Assembly: GCF_014126615.1 (NCBI RefSeq)
Contig: NZ_CP059897.1
Location: 434,001-498,000, forward strand
Reading direction: 5' to 3'
DNA: 64,000 nt
Source of the DNA: Ciceribacter thiooxidans
Lineage (GTDB): Bacteria; Pseudomonadota; Alphaproteobacteria; Rhizobiales; Rhizobiaceae
Positions 53,719 to 63,942 of the stretch are shown in pieces. The stretch's first letter is position 1; every line of letters begins with the position of its first letter. The notes beneath the pieces are model-generated. The model worked only from the letters and a program-made list of their open reading frames with translations, did no database searches and was not told where the DNA came from. Made by a program: the position numbers and the translations under genes.

Positions 53719-54633
53719 ATGGTGAAGACAACAGGGGGAATGGCCGCGAGCGTGCGGCGGCATTTCAACTATGAGGAGCGAACGGCGTATCTCTTCATAG
53801 CGCCGGTCATGGCAGTCCTTGGCCTTGTTGCGGTTTTCCCGATCGCATACTCGTTCTATCTCAGCTTTTTCCAGATCAAGCTGACCCGTCCCAATCGCAC
53901 TCCGTTCGTCTGGCTCGACAACTATCTCGAACTCTTCAGCGATGACCTGTTCTGGACCGCGGTATTGCGCACGGTAACGTTTACCGTGATCTCCGTGACG
54001 GCCGTTACCGTCTTGGCCCTCCTGGCAGCCTTGTTGCTGAATGAGAAATTTCGTGGACGGCGTCTGGTCAGCACCGTGCTGCTGATCCCTTGGGCGATAC
54101 CCTATGTTGCTGACGCGCTGATGTGGAAATGGATCTACGATTCAGGCTACGGCGCGCTTAATGGCCTCCTCTATCAGCTTGATTTTATCGACAAATACAT
54201 GGTCTGGCTCGGCGACCAGAACAAGACGTTGCCGCTGATCGCCAACGCCTTCGTCTGGAAGGAGGTGCCGCTGGCGACGATCCTGCTGCTGGTGTCGTTG
54301 AAGTCCATCCCGCAGGACCTCTACCAGGCGGCCCGTGTCGATGGCGCTCCGTTGTGGCAAAGGTTCATCCACGTCACGCTTCCCTCGATGCGGACCGGGT
54401 TCATGCTTGTCATCATCTACGAGACCATGATCGCCATCCGCCATTTTGACCTGTTCTTCATCCTCACAGAAGGCGGTCCCGGGACGGCTTCGCATGTTCT
54501 TTCCTGGGAAATCTACGTCGAGACATTCCGTAACCTTTCCTTCGGCTCGGGTGCGGCGATGTCCTACCTCTTGGCGTTGGTTACCTTCGCGCTCGCCTTT
54601 TTCATCATTCGAACCCTTGGCAGGAGCGTCTAA
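53719..54633 (+). CDS. ABC permease 1 (MalF/UgpA type)
   Basis: 304 aa from ATG at 53719, with GAGGGAGA upstream; a TTG at 53686 is possible. Six spans start at YLFIAPVMAVLGLVAVFPIA. The EAA loop is DLYQAARVDGAPLWQRFIHV. Pairs with the next permease to form the channel. Separated from the binding-protein gene by about 200 nt in which no gene is seen. Confidence 0.92.
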   Translation: MVKTTGGMAASVRRHFNYEERTAYLFIAPVMAVLGLVAVFPIAYSFYLSFFQIKLTRPNRTPFVWLDNYLELFSDDLFWTAVLRTVTFTVISVTAVTVLALLAALLLNEKFRGRRLVSTVLLIPWAIPYVADALMWKWIYDSGYGALNGLLYQLDFIDKYMVWLGDQNKTLPLIANAFVWKEVPLATILLLVSLKSIPQDLYQAARVDGAPLWQRFIHVTLPSMRTGFMLVIIYETMIAIRHFDLFFILTEGGPGTASHVLSWEIYVETFRNLSFGSGAAMSYLLALVTFALAFFIIRTLGRSV

Positions 54634-55626
54634 ATGGAAACGGTTCACCAGACCCCTGCCAGCGAGAATTTCGTCGGAAGACCGGGCCACAGGCGTGGCA
54701 TCAACTACAAGCGGCGCAGTGAGTTCTTCAGCTGGATGCATCGCGGCGTCATCTTGCTCGGCTCACTGACGATATTGTTCATCGTTCTGGCGCCCGTCGG
54801 CTGGCTCGTGTCCTCTTCGATGCAGACCGAGGCCGAAATCGTTTCGGTGCCGCCGCATTGGATACCCGACCAGCCGACGCTGAAGAATTTTCGGGCGATC
54901 TTCTCGGCTGGAGACGAGGAAGTCACCTATGAGACTCGCAGCACGCAGGACCCGTCCTCCGGCAACTATATTCCCTCAACTGCGCGCAACCTCTTGCCGG
55001 CCATGCGAAACAGCTTTGTGGTGGCGACGCTGGTGGTCATCCTGAATCTGCTGGTCGGGGTACCTGCGGCGTATGCGATGGCGAAGATCCGATTCCTCGG
55101 ACGATCGGGGTCGGTCTATTTCATTCTGACGACGCGAGTCATTCCCGATATCGCGCTGGTCGTGCCGTTCTTCTTGGTCATCAAGAATCTCGGCCTACTC
55201 GACAACATCATGTCGCTGGTCATTACCTATCTAGCGATCACCGTTCCGTTTACGGTGTTCATCCTGATCCAGTACTTTGAAGGGCTTCCGGATGAACTGG
55301 ACAAGGCGGCGCGCGTGGATGGTTGTTCGCGCTTCCAGACCCTGACAAAGGTCTACCTGCCGCTTGCTCTTCCCTCTCTGGTCGCGGTGATCCTGTTCGC
55401 CTTCCTGACCAGCTGGAACGAGTTCCTCCTGGCGTTGATGTTCACCCAGACGGCGCAGTCCCAGACGCTGCCGATCGTCCTCGCATCGTTCACATCCGAC
55501 TTCACCATCAGCTTCTCGTTCATCAACGCGGCGGGTCTTCTCGCTATCGTGCCGCCGGTGATCGTCGCCATCATATTCGAACGCTACATCGTGTCTGGTC
55601 TGACGGCCGGTGCGGTGAAGGGTTAA
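54634..55626 (+). CDS. ABC permease 2 (MalG/UgpE type)
   Basis: 330 aa. ATG at 54634 directly follows the preceding TAA. Spans include LTILFIVLAPVGWLVSSSMQ and the EAA loop is ELDKAARVDGCSRFQTLTKV. An insertion in the first periplasmic loop (SAGDEEVTYETRSTQDPSSG) makes it longer than typical MalG homologues. Second half of the importer channel. Confidence 0.92.
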   Translation: METVHQTPASENFVGRPGHRRGINYKRRSEFFSWMHRGVILLGSLTILFIVLAPVGWLVSSSMQTEAEIVSVPPHWIPDQPTLKNFRAIFSAGDEEVTYETRSTQDPSSGNYIPSTARNLLPAMRNSFVVATLVVILNLLVGVPAAYAMAKIRFLGRSGSVYFILTTRVIPDIALVVPFFLVIKNLGLLDNIMSLVITYLAITVPFTVFILIQYFEGLPDELDKAARVDGCSRFQTLTKVYLPLALPSLVAVILFAFLTSWNEFLLALMFTQTAQSQTLPIVLASFTSDFTISFSFINAAGLLAIVPPVIVAIIFERYIVSGLTAGAVKG

Positions 55627-55640
55627 CAGGGAGTTCGCCA

Positions 55641-56738
55641 GTGGCCCGTATCCTTTTTGAAAATGCATCGAAGCGCTACCCGAACGGGTTTGTCGCGCTC
55701 GAAAATCTCAATCTCGAGATCAAGGACAAGGAATTCGTCGTTCTGCTCGGACCTTCGGGTTGCGGCAAGTCGACGACGCTCAACATGATTGCCGGCCTTG
55801 AGGAGGTCTCCGAAGGGAACCTCTTTTTCGACGACGAGACCGTGAATTTCACGCCGCCGCATCACCGCGACGTGGCCATGGTGTTCCAGAGCTATGCGCT
55901 CTATCCGCATAAGACGGTCTACGAGAACATCGCTTTCGGCCTGGTGATGCGCAAGCACCCCAAGGACGACATCGACCGCCGGGTGCGTGACGCGGCGCAG
56001 CGGCTGGAGATCACCCATCTGCTCGACCGGCGACCGAGCCAGCTCTCCGGCGGGCAGCGGCAGCGCGTCGCGCTTGGACGCGCGATGGTGCGCAAGCCGG
56101 CAGTGTTCCTCATGGATGAACCGCTGTCGAATCTGGACGCGGCGCTGCGTATTTCCATGCGAGCCGAGATCAAGGAACTGCATCGCAGCATGCAGACCAC
56201 ATTCGTCTACGTGACTCACGATCAGGCCGAGGCGCTGACGCTTGCAGACCGTATCGTGGTGATGCGGAACGGACTTGTACAGCAGATCGGTACGCCCGAC
56301 GAAATCTACGAGCATCCCGCAAATACCTTCGTCGCCTCATTCCTGGGCAGCCCACCGATCAACTATCTCGACGGTGAGCTGGTCGTCGAGGGGGACAAGG
56401 TGACCTTCGTGCGCGGGGAGACGAGGCTCGATTTCGCGCCGGAGCGTGGCAAGAAGCTTCTCGGGCAAAGTGGACGCAAGGTGAAGCTCGGCATTCGCGC
56501 GGAAGATGTCGATGAGCGGTCGGAGCCATCCAGCGGAGAGGTGATTGCCGGAGCCGTGACGTCGGTGCTTCCGGTCGGGTCCGACCAGTTCCTGGGCCTC
56601 CAGGTGGAGGGTGAGGAGCTGTTCTTCCGCATCAACAAGGATCTGCGTCACAATTATGGAGACAAGATCAAGCTGTCGGCGAATACCGGCAGGTTGCATG
56701 TCTTTGACGCGGACACCGAAGCAAGCCTGATCGGGTAG
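55641..56738 (+). CDS. ABC ATPase of MalK/UgpC type
   Basis: 365 aa from GTG at 55641 after CAGGGAG. Walker A is [16 protein letters not shown], the signature is [15 protein letters not shown], Walker B is [12 protein letters not shown], and the H-loop is VTHDQAEAL. The C-terminal OB/TOBE domain ([20 protein letters not shown]) is typical of MalK-type subunits. It powers the importer. Four nt separate it from the flavin-subunit gene, tying uptake to the oxidation enzymes. Confidence 0.94.
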   Translation: MARILFENASKRYPNGFVALENLNLEIKDKEFVVLLGPSGCGKSTTLNMIAGLEEVSEGNLFFDDETVNFTPPHHRDVAMVFQSYALYPHKTVYENIAFGLVMRKHPKDDIDRRVRDAAQRLEITHLLDRRPSQLSGGQRQRVALGRAMVRKPAVFLMDEPLSNLDAALRISMRAEIKELHRSMQTTFVYVTHDQAEALTLADRIVVMRNGLVQQIGTPDEIYEHPANTFVASFLGSPPINYLDGELVVEGDKVTFVRGETRLDFAPERGKKLLGQSGRKVKLGIRAEDVDERSEPSSGEVIAGAVTSVLPVGSDQFLGLQVEGEELFFRINKDLRHNYGDKIKLSANTGRLHVFDADTEASLIG

Positions 56739-56742
56739 CAGG

Positions 56743-57621
56743 ATGAAACCGGCGTCGTTCGAATATCATCGACCGCAGACTTTGGAGGCGGCGCTTCGCC
56801 TGCTCGCGCATTATGGCGACAAGGCCAAGCCGATCGCGGGAGGGCAGAGCCTCGGCCCGATGCTGAATATGCGGCTCGCCCGGCCAGAGCACCTGATCGA
56901 CCTGAATGACCTCGTTGAACTTGATTTCATTCGCGTCTCGAACGGTGCGTTGGAAATAGGTGCCATGACCCGGCATCAGCGGGTGGCGACAGCGCCCGAG
57001 GTCCGTCGGGCACATCCCTTGCTTGCGGCGGCGGCTTCGACGATCGGACACTATGCGATCCGCCAGCGCGGCACGTTGGGAGGTAGCCTGGTTCACGCGG
57101 ATCCCGCTGCACAAATGCCGCTCATTGCCGTTCTTGGCGGGGCGAGGATTGTAGTGTGTGGGCTTGACGGACAGCGCGAGATCGATGCAGTCGATTTCTT
57201 CCGCTCCGTGATGACGGTCGACGTTCGCCACGGCGAGATGGTGACCTCGGTCCGGTTTCCCCATTTGTCGGCGAATTCTGGTTGGGCCTTTGAGCTTTTC
57301 AGCCGACGGCGTGGCGATTTTGCCATCGTCGCGGCTGCGGTGACGCTGCTGCTGACCAGGGACCAAAGATTGGCATCCCTGGAAATGGCGTTCGGCGGCG
57401 TCGGTTCCGTACCCGTGCGGCTTGATGTGTCGGCGGTGGCAGAAGCCGGAGCAATGCCAACCGAAAAATGGGTCGCGGGTGTTTCCGCATTCGCTGCACA
57501 ATCCATCTCGCTCGAGGACAGTGCGCCGATCCCGGCGGTTTTCCGCCGTGAAGTGGCAGCATCGCTCATGGAAAAGGCGTTGGCGGCGGCCCTAGCGCGT
57601 GCGCGCGGAGAGACGGTATGA
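56743..57621 (+). CDS. Molybdenum hydroxylase FAD subunit (CoxM-like)
   Basis: 292 aa. FAD-binding motifs are AKPIAGGQSLGPMLNMRLAR and IRQRGTLGGSLVHADPAAQM. It lacks the extra [4Fe-4S] insertion seen in the PaoB-like subunit, so it belongs to the CO-dehydrogenase/nicotine-dehydrogenase branch. It reoxidises the iron-sulfur subunit. Gene order M-S-L is the Cox order. It overlaps coxS by 4 nt (ATGA). Confidence 0.92.
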   Translation: MKPASFEYHRPQTLEAALRLLAHYGDKAKPIAGGQSLGPMLNMRLARPEHLIDLNDLVELDFIRVSNGALEIGAMTRHQRVATAPEVRRAHPLLAAAASTIGHYAIRQRGTLGGSLVHADPAAQMPLIAVLGGARIVVCGLDGQREIDAVDFFRSVMTVDVRHGEMVTSVRFPHLSANSGWAFELFSRRRGDFAIVAAAVTLLLTRDQRLASLEMAFGGVGSVPVRLDVSAVAEAGAMPTEKWVAGVSAFAAQSISLEDSAPIPAVFRREVAASLMEKALAAALARARGETV

Positions 57622-58100
57622 GCGACGCCAGATTGATATCTCTCATCGTAAACGGCGAGACTCGCGAGACAATGGTTGAACCGCGCAAGCTGCTTGTCGA
57701 CGTTCTGCGCGAGGACTTCGGGCTGACAGGAACGCATGTCGGTTGCGAGCATGGGGTCTGCGGCGCCTGCACGGTCCTCATCGACGACCAGCCGGCGCGG
57801 GCGTGCCTCACTTATGCCGTCCAGATGGAAGGGCATGAGATCGCGACGATCGAGTCGGTGGGTGGAATTGGCCTGAGCCCGCTTCAGGAGGCCATGCATG
57901 AGGAACACGGGCTGCAATGTGGCTTCTGCACACCCGGTATCATTATGACCTTCGAGGCTTTTCTGCGTGATACGCCGGATCCGACAGAAGAGGAGGTGCG
58001 CGATGTTCTTTCGGGCAATCTCTGCCGCTGTACGGGCTACCAGAACATCGTTGCCGCGGTCATGAAGGCAGCGGCGGTTATGCGGGAGGTGCGGTCGTGA
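57618..58100 (+). CDS. Molybdenum hydroxylase [2Fe-2S] subunit (CoxS-like)
   Basis: 160 aa. The first cluster is in [17 protein letters not shown], and the second in [10 protein letters not shown] and [10 protein letters not shown]. It relays electrons from the molybdenum centre to the FAD subunit. It overlaps both neighbours by 4 nt. Usual length for the family. Confidence 0.94.
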   Translation: MSDARLISLIVNGETRETMVEPRKLLVDVLREDFGLTGTHVGCEHGVCGACTVLIDDQPARACLTYAVQMEGHEIATIESVGGIGLSPLQEAMHEEHGLQCGFCTPGIIMTFEAFLRDTPDPTEEEVRDVLSGNLCRCTGYQNIVAAVMKAAAVMREVRS

Positions 58101-60486
58101 GCAAGGCAAGCAGCTTCCACTACATTGGCAAACCGTTGGCGCGAAAAGAAGACAAGCGTCTTGTTACAGGGCAAGGTCGCTATCTGGACGACATCGTCGT
58201 ACCGGGCGCGCTGCATGTCAGTTTCGTAAGGTCGCCGCATGCCCATGCCCGCATCCTGGGAATTTCGACGGATGCAGCGCGGGATCTGCCCGGCGTCACG
58301 GGAGTTTTTACCGGCGAGGACCTCGACAAATGGACCAATCGCCTGCGGTTGGCACCGCCAATTGAAGGGCTTCACCCGACTGAGATCGCGACGCTGCCGA
58401 TCCACAAGGTGCGGTTCCACGGCGACTTGGTGGCTGCAGTGGTGGCGCGGGATCGCTATGTTGCCGAGGATGCGGCAGAGCTGGTCGAGGTCGAGTACGA
58501 GGTGCTGCCGGCGATCGCGTCGTTGGAGGGCGCTTTTGCGTCGGACGCAGCGCTCGTCGACGAGACGTTGCCTTCGAACATCGTTTCGCACCAGACATTT
58601 TCTGCCGGAGACATCGCTCAGCGCCGTGGCGAAGCTCATGCCGTGGTCGAGGCCTCCTTTTTCCAGCATCGCCAAACCCATGTGCCAATGGAGACGCGTG
58701 GATGCGCCGCCGTCTGGGACGCAGGGCGCGAACATCTGACGTTTCATATCGGCAACCAAGTCCCGCACCCCCTCAGGAGCCAACTGGCCGCCCGGCTTGG
58801 ACTCTCGGAGAGCCAGGTCACGGTCATGTCGCCCGACGTGGGCGGGGGTTTGGCCAGAAGATCGCGCTCTACCGCGAGGAACTGACCGTTGCCGCGCTCG
58901 CGCGCCAGCTCAATCGCCCGGTGCGGTGGCGCGAGGACCGCACAGAAAATTTGATGGCGGCAAGTCACGCGCGGGAGAATCTGTGCCACACCCGCGCTTC
59001 CGTTGCCGCGGACGGGCGGATCCTCGGGCTTGAACTGGAGATCACCGAGGATTTCGGTGCGTACTGCTTCTATCCGGCTAACTACATGTCGCGCGTCGTC
59101 GCGATGATCCTGACAGGTCCCTACCGGATCGAAGACTATGCCTTCGAGGTGAAGATCGCGCTCACGAACAAATGCGGCAACGGGCCGATGCGGGCGCCGA
59201 TGGCGATTACCAGTTGGGTGATGGACGGAACGATCGACGCCGTCGCCCGCCAGTTGGGTCTCGATCCGCTGGCGGTCCGGCGGATCAACATGCTGCGGCC
59301 CGACGATCTGCCCTATCGCATGGCGACCGGCGAAGTGCTGGAGGACATCACTCCGGCCGGGACGCTCGAAAGCGTGGTCGAAGCGATAGACTATGAGGCT
59401 TTCCGTAAACGCCAGCAGGCGCTCAGGGCCGAAGGGCGGTATGTCGGGCTCGGGCTTTGCACCGTGGTAGAATCCACAACCTATGGATCGGCCTTCTACA
59501 AGTCGACCGGCATTCCCGGCTCGGGGCACGAGGCGGCGTGGGTGCGGATCGAGCCGAGCGGGGTGGTCAATGCATCCGTTGGACTCGGCGCGACGGGGCA
59601 GGGCTATGAGACGGCTATGTCTCAGGCCGTGGCCGAGGGCCTGGGGGTGGACCCATCCAATGTCAGGATCCAGATCGGCAACACCGATGTGGCTCCCTAT
59701 GGCATGGGAAGCCGTGGCGCACGCGGAGGCACGGCGGGTGGCGGCTCGCTATACCTCTGCGCGCAGAAGGCCCGCGACCAAGTACTGCGGATCGCCGCCC
59801 ACAAGCTTGGTCTCAATTCTGCGCAAGATATCCGCCTGCTCGACGGGCAGGTTGAGCGCCTGATCAATGGCGAATGGAACGGGACGGGTCTGTCGCTCAC
59901 CGATATCGCCCGCACGGCCTATCTCGATCCGACGAACCTGCCCGAAGGGGTGGCGCCAGGGCTCGATTTCTCGCTGACCTATGATCCACCGCCGATGACC
60001 TATTCCAATTCATCCCATGCCTGCGAGGTGGAGGTCGACATCCGAACCGGCACGCTCAACATCGCCCGCTACGTGGTCTCTGAGGATTGCGGCACCGTGA
60101 TCAATCCGATCGTGGTGCGTGGCCAACAGCAGGGAGCGATCGCCATGGGCCTGAGCGGCGCGCTGCTGGAGGAGGTTGTCTACGACGAGAACGGGCAGAA
60201 TCTGTCCGCGACCTTCGCCGACTATCTGGTAGCCACAGCCTGCGAACTGCCGAATTTCGAGATCCTGCACCATCACACGCCGAACAAGCGCACGCCCGCC
60301 GGCATCAAGGGCATGGCCGAGGGCGGCGTGATGGGAGCGATCGGGGCGGTGACGAATGCGATCAATGACGCGCTGGCGCCCTTTGGCGTGGTGGCGGATC
60401 GCCAGCCGCTTTCTCCACAATATCTGCGGTCGTTGCTGCGTGAGCGCAGCTTAATGGCCCTGCCAGAAGGACAAAAACTGACATGA
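58097..60486 (+). pseudogene. Molybdenum hydroxylase large subunit (CoxL-like), one frameshift
   Basis: GTG at 58097. The first frame (FHYIGKPLARKEDKRLVTGQ) runs to QVTVMSPDVGGG and then leaves register. One added G in the run 58844-58848 restores FGQKIALYREELTVAALARQ, and the second frame continues through the molybdenum-site motifs (RAPMAITSWVMDGTIDA, GATGQGYETAMSQAVAEGLG, EGGVMGAIGAVTNAINDALA) to 60486. The repaired protein is 796 aa. RAPM rather than the Cys-containing CoxL loop indicates a general hydroxylase, not a CO dehydrogenase. The break may be a sequencing error. Confidence 0.88.
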
Positions 60487-61364
60487 ACGTTACGAACGGC
60501 AGGAAAAAGGTCGGCTTCATCGGGCTGGGGATCATGGGGCGCAGCATGGCCGGCCATATCCTCGACGGTGGCCATGAATTGCATGTCTACAACCGGACCC
60601 GCAGCAAGGCGGACGAACTGGTCGCCAGGGGTGCCATCTGGCACGACACGGCGGGAGACGTTGCCGCCGCGTGCGACGTTGTGATCACGATCGTAGGTTA
60701 TCCGAAGGACGTCGAGGAAACCTATCTCGGCGCGGGCGGCGTCGTGGACCGGGCAAAGGCCGGGATGATCCTCATAGACATGACGACATCGAGCCCGACC
60801 CTTGCGGGCGAGATCGCGGCCAAGGCAGCGGAAAAAGGAGTATCCGTGCTCGATGCGCCGGTTTCCGGCGGCGATATCGGTGCAAGGGCGGCCAAGCTTT
60901 CGATCATGGTCGGCGGCACCGAAGAAGCCTTCGCAGCGGCGCTCCCGCTGTTCCAACTCATGGGCGAGAACATTGTCCACCAGGGCGGTCCAGGCGCCGG
61001 GCAGCACGCCAAGATGTGCAACCAGATCGCCATTGCCGCGACCATGCTCGCTGTCAGTGAAAGCCTTGCCTACGCCAAGGCCTCCGGGCTCGACGCGAAA
61101 CGGGTCCTGTCGTCAATCGGCACCGGTGCGGCGTCGAGCTTTCTGCTCAACAATCTCGGCCCGAAGATGCTCAACGATGACTATGCGCCCGGCTTCTATG
61201 TCCACCACTTCATCAAGGACATGTCGATCGCGATCGACGAAGCCGAGCGCATGAAGCTCGATCTGCCGGCGCTGGCGCTAGCGAGGCAGCTCTATGAAAA
61301 GCTGGCGGCAGGCGGATTTGGCGAAGAAGGAACCCAGGCGATCTTCAGGGTCTACGGAAACTAG
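60483..61364 (+). CDS. NAD(P)-dependent oxidoreductase, 3-hydroxyisobutyrate dehydrogenase family
   Basis: 293 aa. Rossmann motif KVGFIGLGIMGRSMAGHI at the N-terminus. The substrate-site motif is LDAPVSGGDIGARAAKLSIM. The catalytic Lys is in GQHAKMCNQI. The family oxidises beta-hydroxyacids or reduces tartronate semialdehyde-like products. It overlaps the large-subunit stop by 4 nt, so it probably handles a downstream product. Substrate not deducible. Confidence 0.9.
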   Translation: MNVTNGRKKVGFIGLGIMGRSMAGHILDGGHELHVYNRTRSKADELVARGAIWHDTAGDVAAACDVVITIVGYPKDVEETYLGAGGVVDRAKAGMILIDMTTSSPTLAGEIAAKAAEKGVSVLDAPVSGGDIGARAAKLSIMVGGTEEAFAAALPLFQLMGENIVHQGGPGAGQHAKMCNQIAIAATMLAVSESLAYAKASGLDAKRVLSSIGTGAASSFLLNNLGPKMLNDDYAPGFYVHHFIKDMSIAIDEAERMKLDLPALALARQLYEKLAAGGFGEEGTQAIFRVYGN

Positions 61365-61387
61365 ACCGCGCAAGAGGGAAGACGGCA

Positions 61388-61993
61388 ATGGAATTTGTTG
61401 GCGAACACGTGATCCCAGCGGCCATCGACAAGGTCTGGTCGGGGCTCAACGATCCGGAGACCCTCAGGCGCAGCATTCCCGGCTGCACTGAAATGCTGCA
61501 GACGGGCGACAGCGAATTTACGGCCTCCGTGGTCGTGAGGGTAGGCCCGGTTTCTGCCACCTTCAAGGGCAAGGTGGAATTGGGCGATCTCGATCCACCG
61601 CACGGCTATACTTTGTCGGGGCGGGGGCAGGGCGGCCCGGCGGGTTTTGCCAAGGGTTCGGCCAGGATCCGCCTGACGCCGGAAGGCGAGGGCACGCGGC
61701 TGGCCTATGTCGCCGATGTCGATATCGGCGGCAAGCTCGCGAGTGTCGGCGGACGGCTGATCCAGAGCGTTGCCAAGAAGAATGCCGATGATTTCTTTTC
61801 GGCCTTTTCCAGCGTCGTCACCGGGGGGAACGGTTTGTCGGAGAGGCGGCAGCGGGGTGCGGGTGCGCTTGGCGCCGCTGCGCCAGGTGGAACACATGCT
61901 GGTGGCGGGCACATTGCGCTGATCGACCGGGTCGCCTGGCTGCTCGTCGGAACGGCGCTGGGAGTGGCTGGCACATTGTTTTTTGGAGCATAG
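61388..61993 (+). CDS. coxG: CoxG-family protein (SRPBCC fold) with C-terminal membrane anchor
   Basis: 201 aa. The N-terminal SRPBCC/CoxG domain is MEFVGEHVIPAAIDKVWSGL, then GSARIRLTPEGEGTRLAYVA. A Gly/Ala-rich linker leads to a terminal hydrophobic segment (VAWLLVGTALGVAGTLFFGA). CoxG anchors or helps mature the Cox-type hydroxylase at the membrane. Its presence confirms that the upstream Mo-enzyme belongs to the Cox-like branch. Starts 23 nt after the oxidoreductase. Confidence 0.9.
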   Translation: MEFVGEHVIPAAIDKVWSGLNDPETLRRSIPGCTEMLQTGDSEFTASVVVRVGPVSATFKGKVELGDLDPPHGYTLSGRGQGGPAGFAKGSARIRLTPEGEGTRLAYVADVDIGGKLASVGGRLIQSVAKKNADDFFSAFSSVVTGGNGLSERRQRGAGALGAAAPGGTHAGGGHIALIDRVAWLLVGTALGVAGTLFFGA

Positions 61994-61995
61994 CG

Positions 61996-63171
61996 ATGAA
62001 GGTTTCCGATAGCGTCAAGGCGCTCGAACCGCGCCTGATCGAATGGCGTCATGACCTGCATGCCCATCCGGAAACGGCCTTCGAGGAACACCGCACCGCG
62101 GCCTTTGTGGCACGGGAGTTGCGGGCCGCCGGTCTCGAGGTTCACGAAGGCATCGGCAGAACCGGCGTCGTTGCCGTGCTGCGCAATGGCGACGGACCGT
62201 CGGTCGGCCTGCGGGCCGATATGGATGCCCTCGACATAACCGAGACGGCGGGGGTGCCCTATGCATCGACGACGCCGGGCAAGATGCACGCCTGCGGCCA
62301 TGACGGCCATACCGCGATGCTGTTGGGTGCGGCCTGTCATATGGCGGCCAATCCGCCGAGCCGTGGCACCGTGGTCTTCATCTTTCAGCCAGCCGAGGAA
62401 AATGAAGGCGGCGCCCGGGTCATGGTGGAGGATGGCTTGTTCGATCGTTTCCCGGTCGACTGCGTTTTCGGCATGCACAACTGGCCCGGACTTCCGGTCG
62501 GGCAGTTCGCCCTCCACAGCGGCGCCATGATGGCGGCGCAGGACAATTTCGAGCTGAAGATCATCGGCAAGGGCTCCCATGCCGGCATGCCGCATCAGGG
62601 CATCGATCCGATCCTGGTGGCCGGCCAGGTCAACACGGCCTGGCAGGCAATCGTCAGCCGTACATTGAGTCCGGCTGACGCGGGGGTCATCAGCATCACG
62701 CAGATCCACGCCGGCGACACCTGGAATATTATTCCCGAGAGCGTGCTGGTCAGGGGTACCGCACGCTCCCTGTCGCCCGACGTCCGCGACCGGCTGGAGG
62801 TCGAGATGGGGCACCGGGCGAGGCTGATTGCCGAAACCTTCGGCGCACGGGTGGAATTCGACTATCAGCGGCGTTACCCGGCCACCATCAACACGTCGGC
62901 GGAAACCGATATCGCCCGTGCTGCATCCGAAGCCGTGGCCGGCGAGGACGCCATTCGTCAGGACATGCCGGCGAGCATGGGGGCGGAGGATTTTTCCTTC
63001 ATGCTGCAGAAGAAGCCGGGCGCTTACATCTGGATGGGGAATGGCAGCGCCGAGAGCGGGCGCAACCTGCATAATCCCAATTACGACTTCAACGACGAAG
63101 CGCTTATCGTCGGTGTGCAATACTGGATCGAGGTGGCGCGCCGGGCGCTTGGGAGGAACAGCGTGGCCTGA
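61996..63171 (+). CDS. M20 family amidohydrolase/aminoacylase (hippurate-hydrolase-like)
   Basis: 391 aa. Metal-site motifs are RHDLHAHPETAFEEHRTA, MHACGHDGHTAMLLG, FQPAEENEGGARVMVEDGLF, and a late His in GRNLHNPNYDFND. Residues between form the lid domain. M20D enzymes cleave N-acyl amino acids. Last gene of the TetR-controlled operon, 2 nt after coxG, so the operon's substrate probably contains or yields an amide bond. Confidence 0.92.
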   Translation: MKVSDSVKALEPRLIEWRHDLHAHPETAFEEHRTAAFVARELRAAGLEVHEGIGRTGVVAVLRNGDGPSVGLRADMDALDITETAGVPYASTTPGKMHACGHDGHTAMLLGAACHMAANPPSRGTVVFIFQPAEENEGGARVMVEDGLFDRFPVDCVFGMHNWPGLPVGQFALHSGAMMAAQDNFELKIIGKGSHAGMPHQGIDPILVAGQVNTAWQAIVSRTLSPADAGVISITQIHAGDTWNIIPESVLVRGTARSLSPDVRDRLEVEMGHRARLIAETFGARVEFDYQRRYPATINTSAETDIARAASEAVAGEDAIRQDMPASMGAEDFSFMLQKKPGAYIWMGNGSAESGRNLHNPNYDFNDEALIVGVQYWIEVARRALGRNSVA

Positions 63172-63738
63172 TGGTCTGCATCCCCGCCATGATTCCAGTT
63201 GTGTACGTTACGTCCGAATGGCCAAACTCAGGTCTTGCGAACGACACTTGTTGAATGTGTCCAGCATCTTCTTTCACGATCAGCATGCGACGTGAAAGAG
63301 GCCTCCGTTCTGACTGTGGTCGACACTTCCAAGCGTCATGTGCCGGTGTTTGATCCCAAGCATCGTTGTTGTGGTGAACATAAAAGCCTGGAACGCTCAG
63401 TTTCACCCAGGCACTCACCGCTGCCGGATGATGGTTAAGTCGCAGGTCATCTGGCGCGGGAACAAGGCAGAACCCCGCCTCCACCAGTCCCGACATGCCA
63501 CCTCTAAAGCGCCAGCCGGAGTTGCGGTTCTAGTGGTGACGCTCGCCGTTCCAGCGAGGACAGCGCTGATCGTCTGAACGAATGATGTTTCGACGAAGCG
63601 GAATTTAGCTGAGCGCGAGAACGATAAACCGCTCTTATCGCGTGGTTACAAAGAGGGTCGCCAGTTCTGTTCCCTTCAAGGCGAAGACGATCCCATTGGC
63701 CCCGATCTCGCGTTTTCAACGAGACCGGGGATTTGATT
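63172..63738. other. Gene-free stretch before the second csp gene
   Basis: About 570 bases between the ends of the convergent amidohydrolase and csp genes. Small open frames lack ribosome sites and recognisable content. A stable hairpin at 63700-63730 is the only structure seen. Confidence 0.5.
63700..63730. terminator. Hairpin downstream of the second csp gene
   Basis: CCCCGATCTCG (63700-63710) and CGAGACCGGGG (63720-63730) pair over 11 positions, one of them not Watson-Crick, with a 9-nt loop. It sits 9 nt beyond the csp stop. There is no clear U-run on the csp strand, so it may terminate or stabilise the message. Confidence 0.45.
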
Positions 63739-63942
63739 TCAGAGGACGCTAACGTTCTCAGCCTTCGACTTTCCTGTCTTACGGTCTTGGCCCACGTCGT
63801 AGCTGACCTTCTGGCCATCGGTCAGGGAAGCGCCGAAGCCTACAGCCGAGATGTGGACGAACACATCCGGTCCACCATTATCCGGGGTGATGAAGCCGAA
63901 GCCCTTGTCCTGAGCGAAAAACTTTACGGTACCAGTTGCCAT
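63739..63942 (-). CDS. Cold-shock protein (CspA family), second copy
   Basis: 67 aa from ATG at 63942, preceded by AGAGGATAAAG. RNP1 is KGFGFITPD and RNP2 is DVFVHISAV. It shares the tail [12 protein letters not shown] with the copy at 27798, but its middle ([18 protein letters not shown]) differs. Single-strand nucleic-acid chaperone. Confidence 0.94.
   Translation of the reverse strand: MATGTVKFFAQDKGFGFITPDNGGPDVFVHISAVGFGASLTDGQKVSYDVGQDRKTGKSKAENVSVL

Noticed and set aside
58097..60486. Interpretation of the Mo-hydroxylase as a true CO dehydrogenase.
   Set aside because: The active-site loop reads RAPM and lacks the Cys of CO-oxidising CoxL. The neighbours fit an organic substrate.
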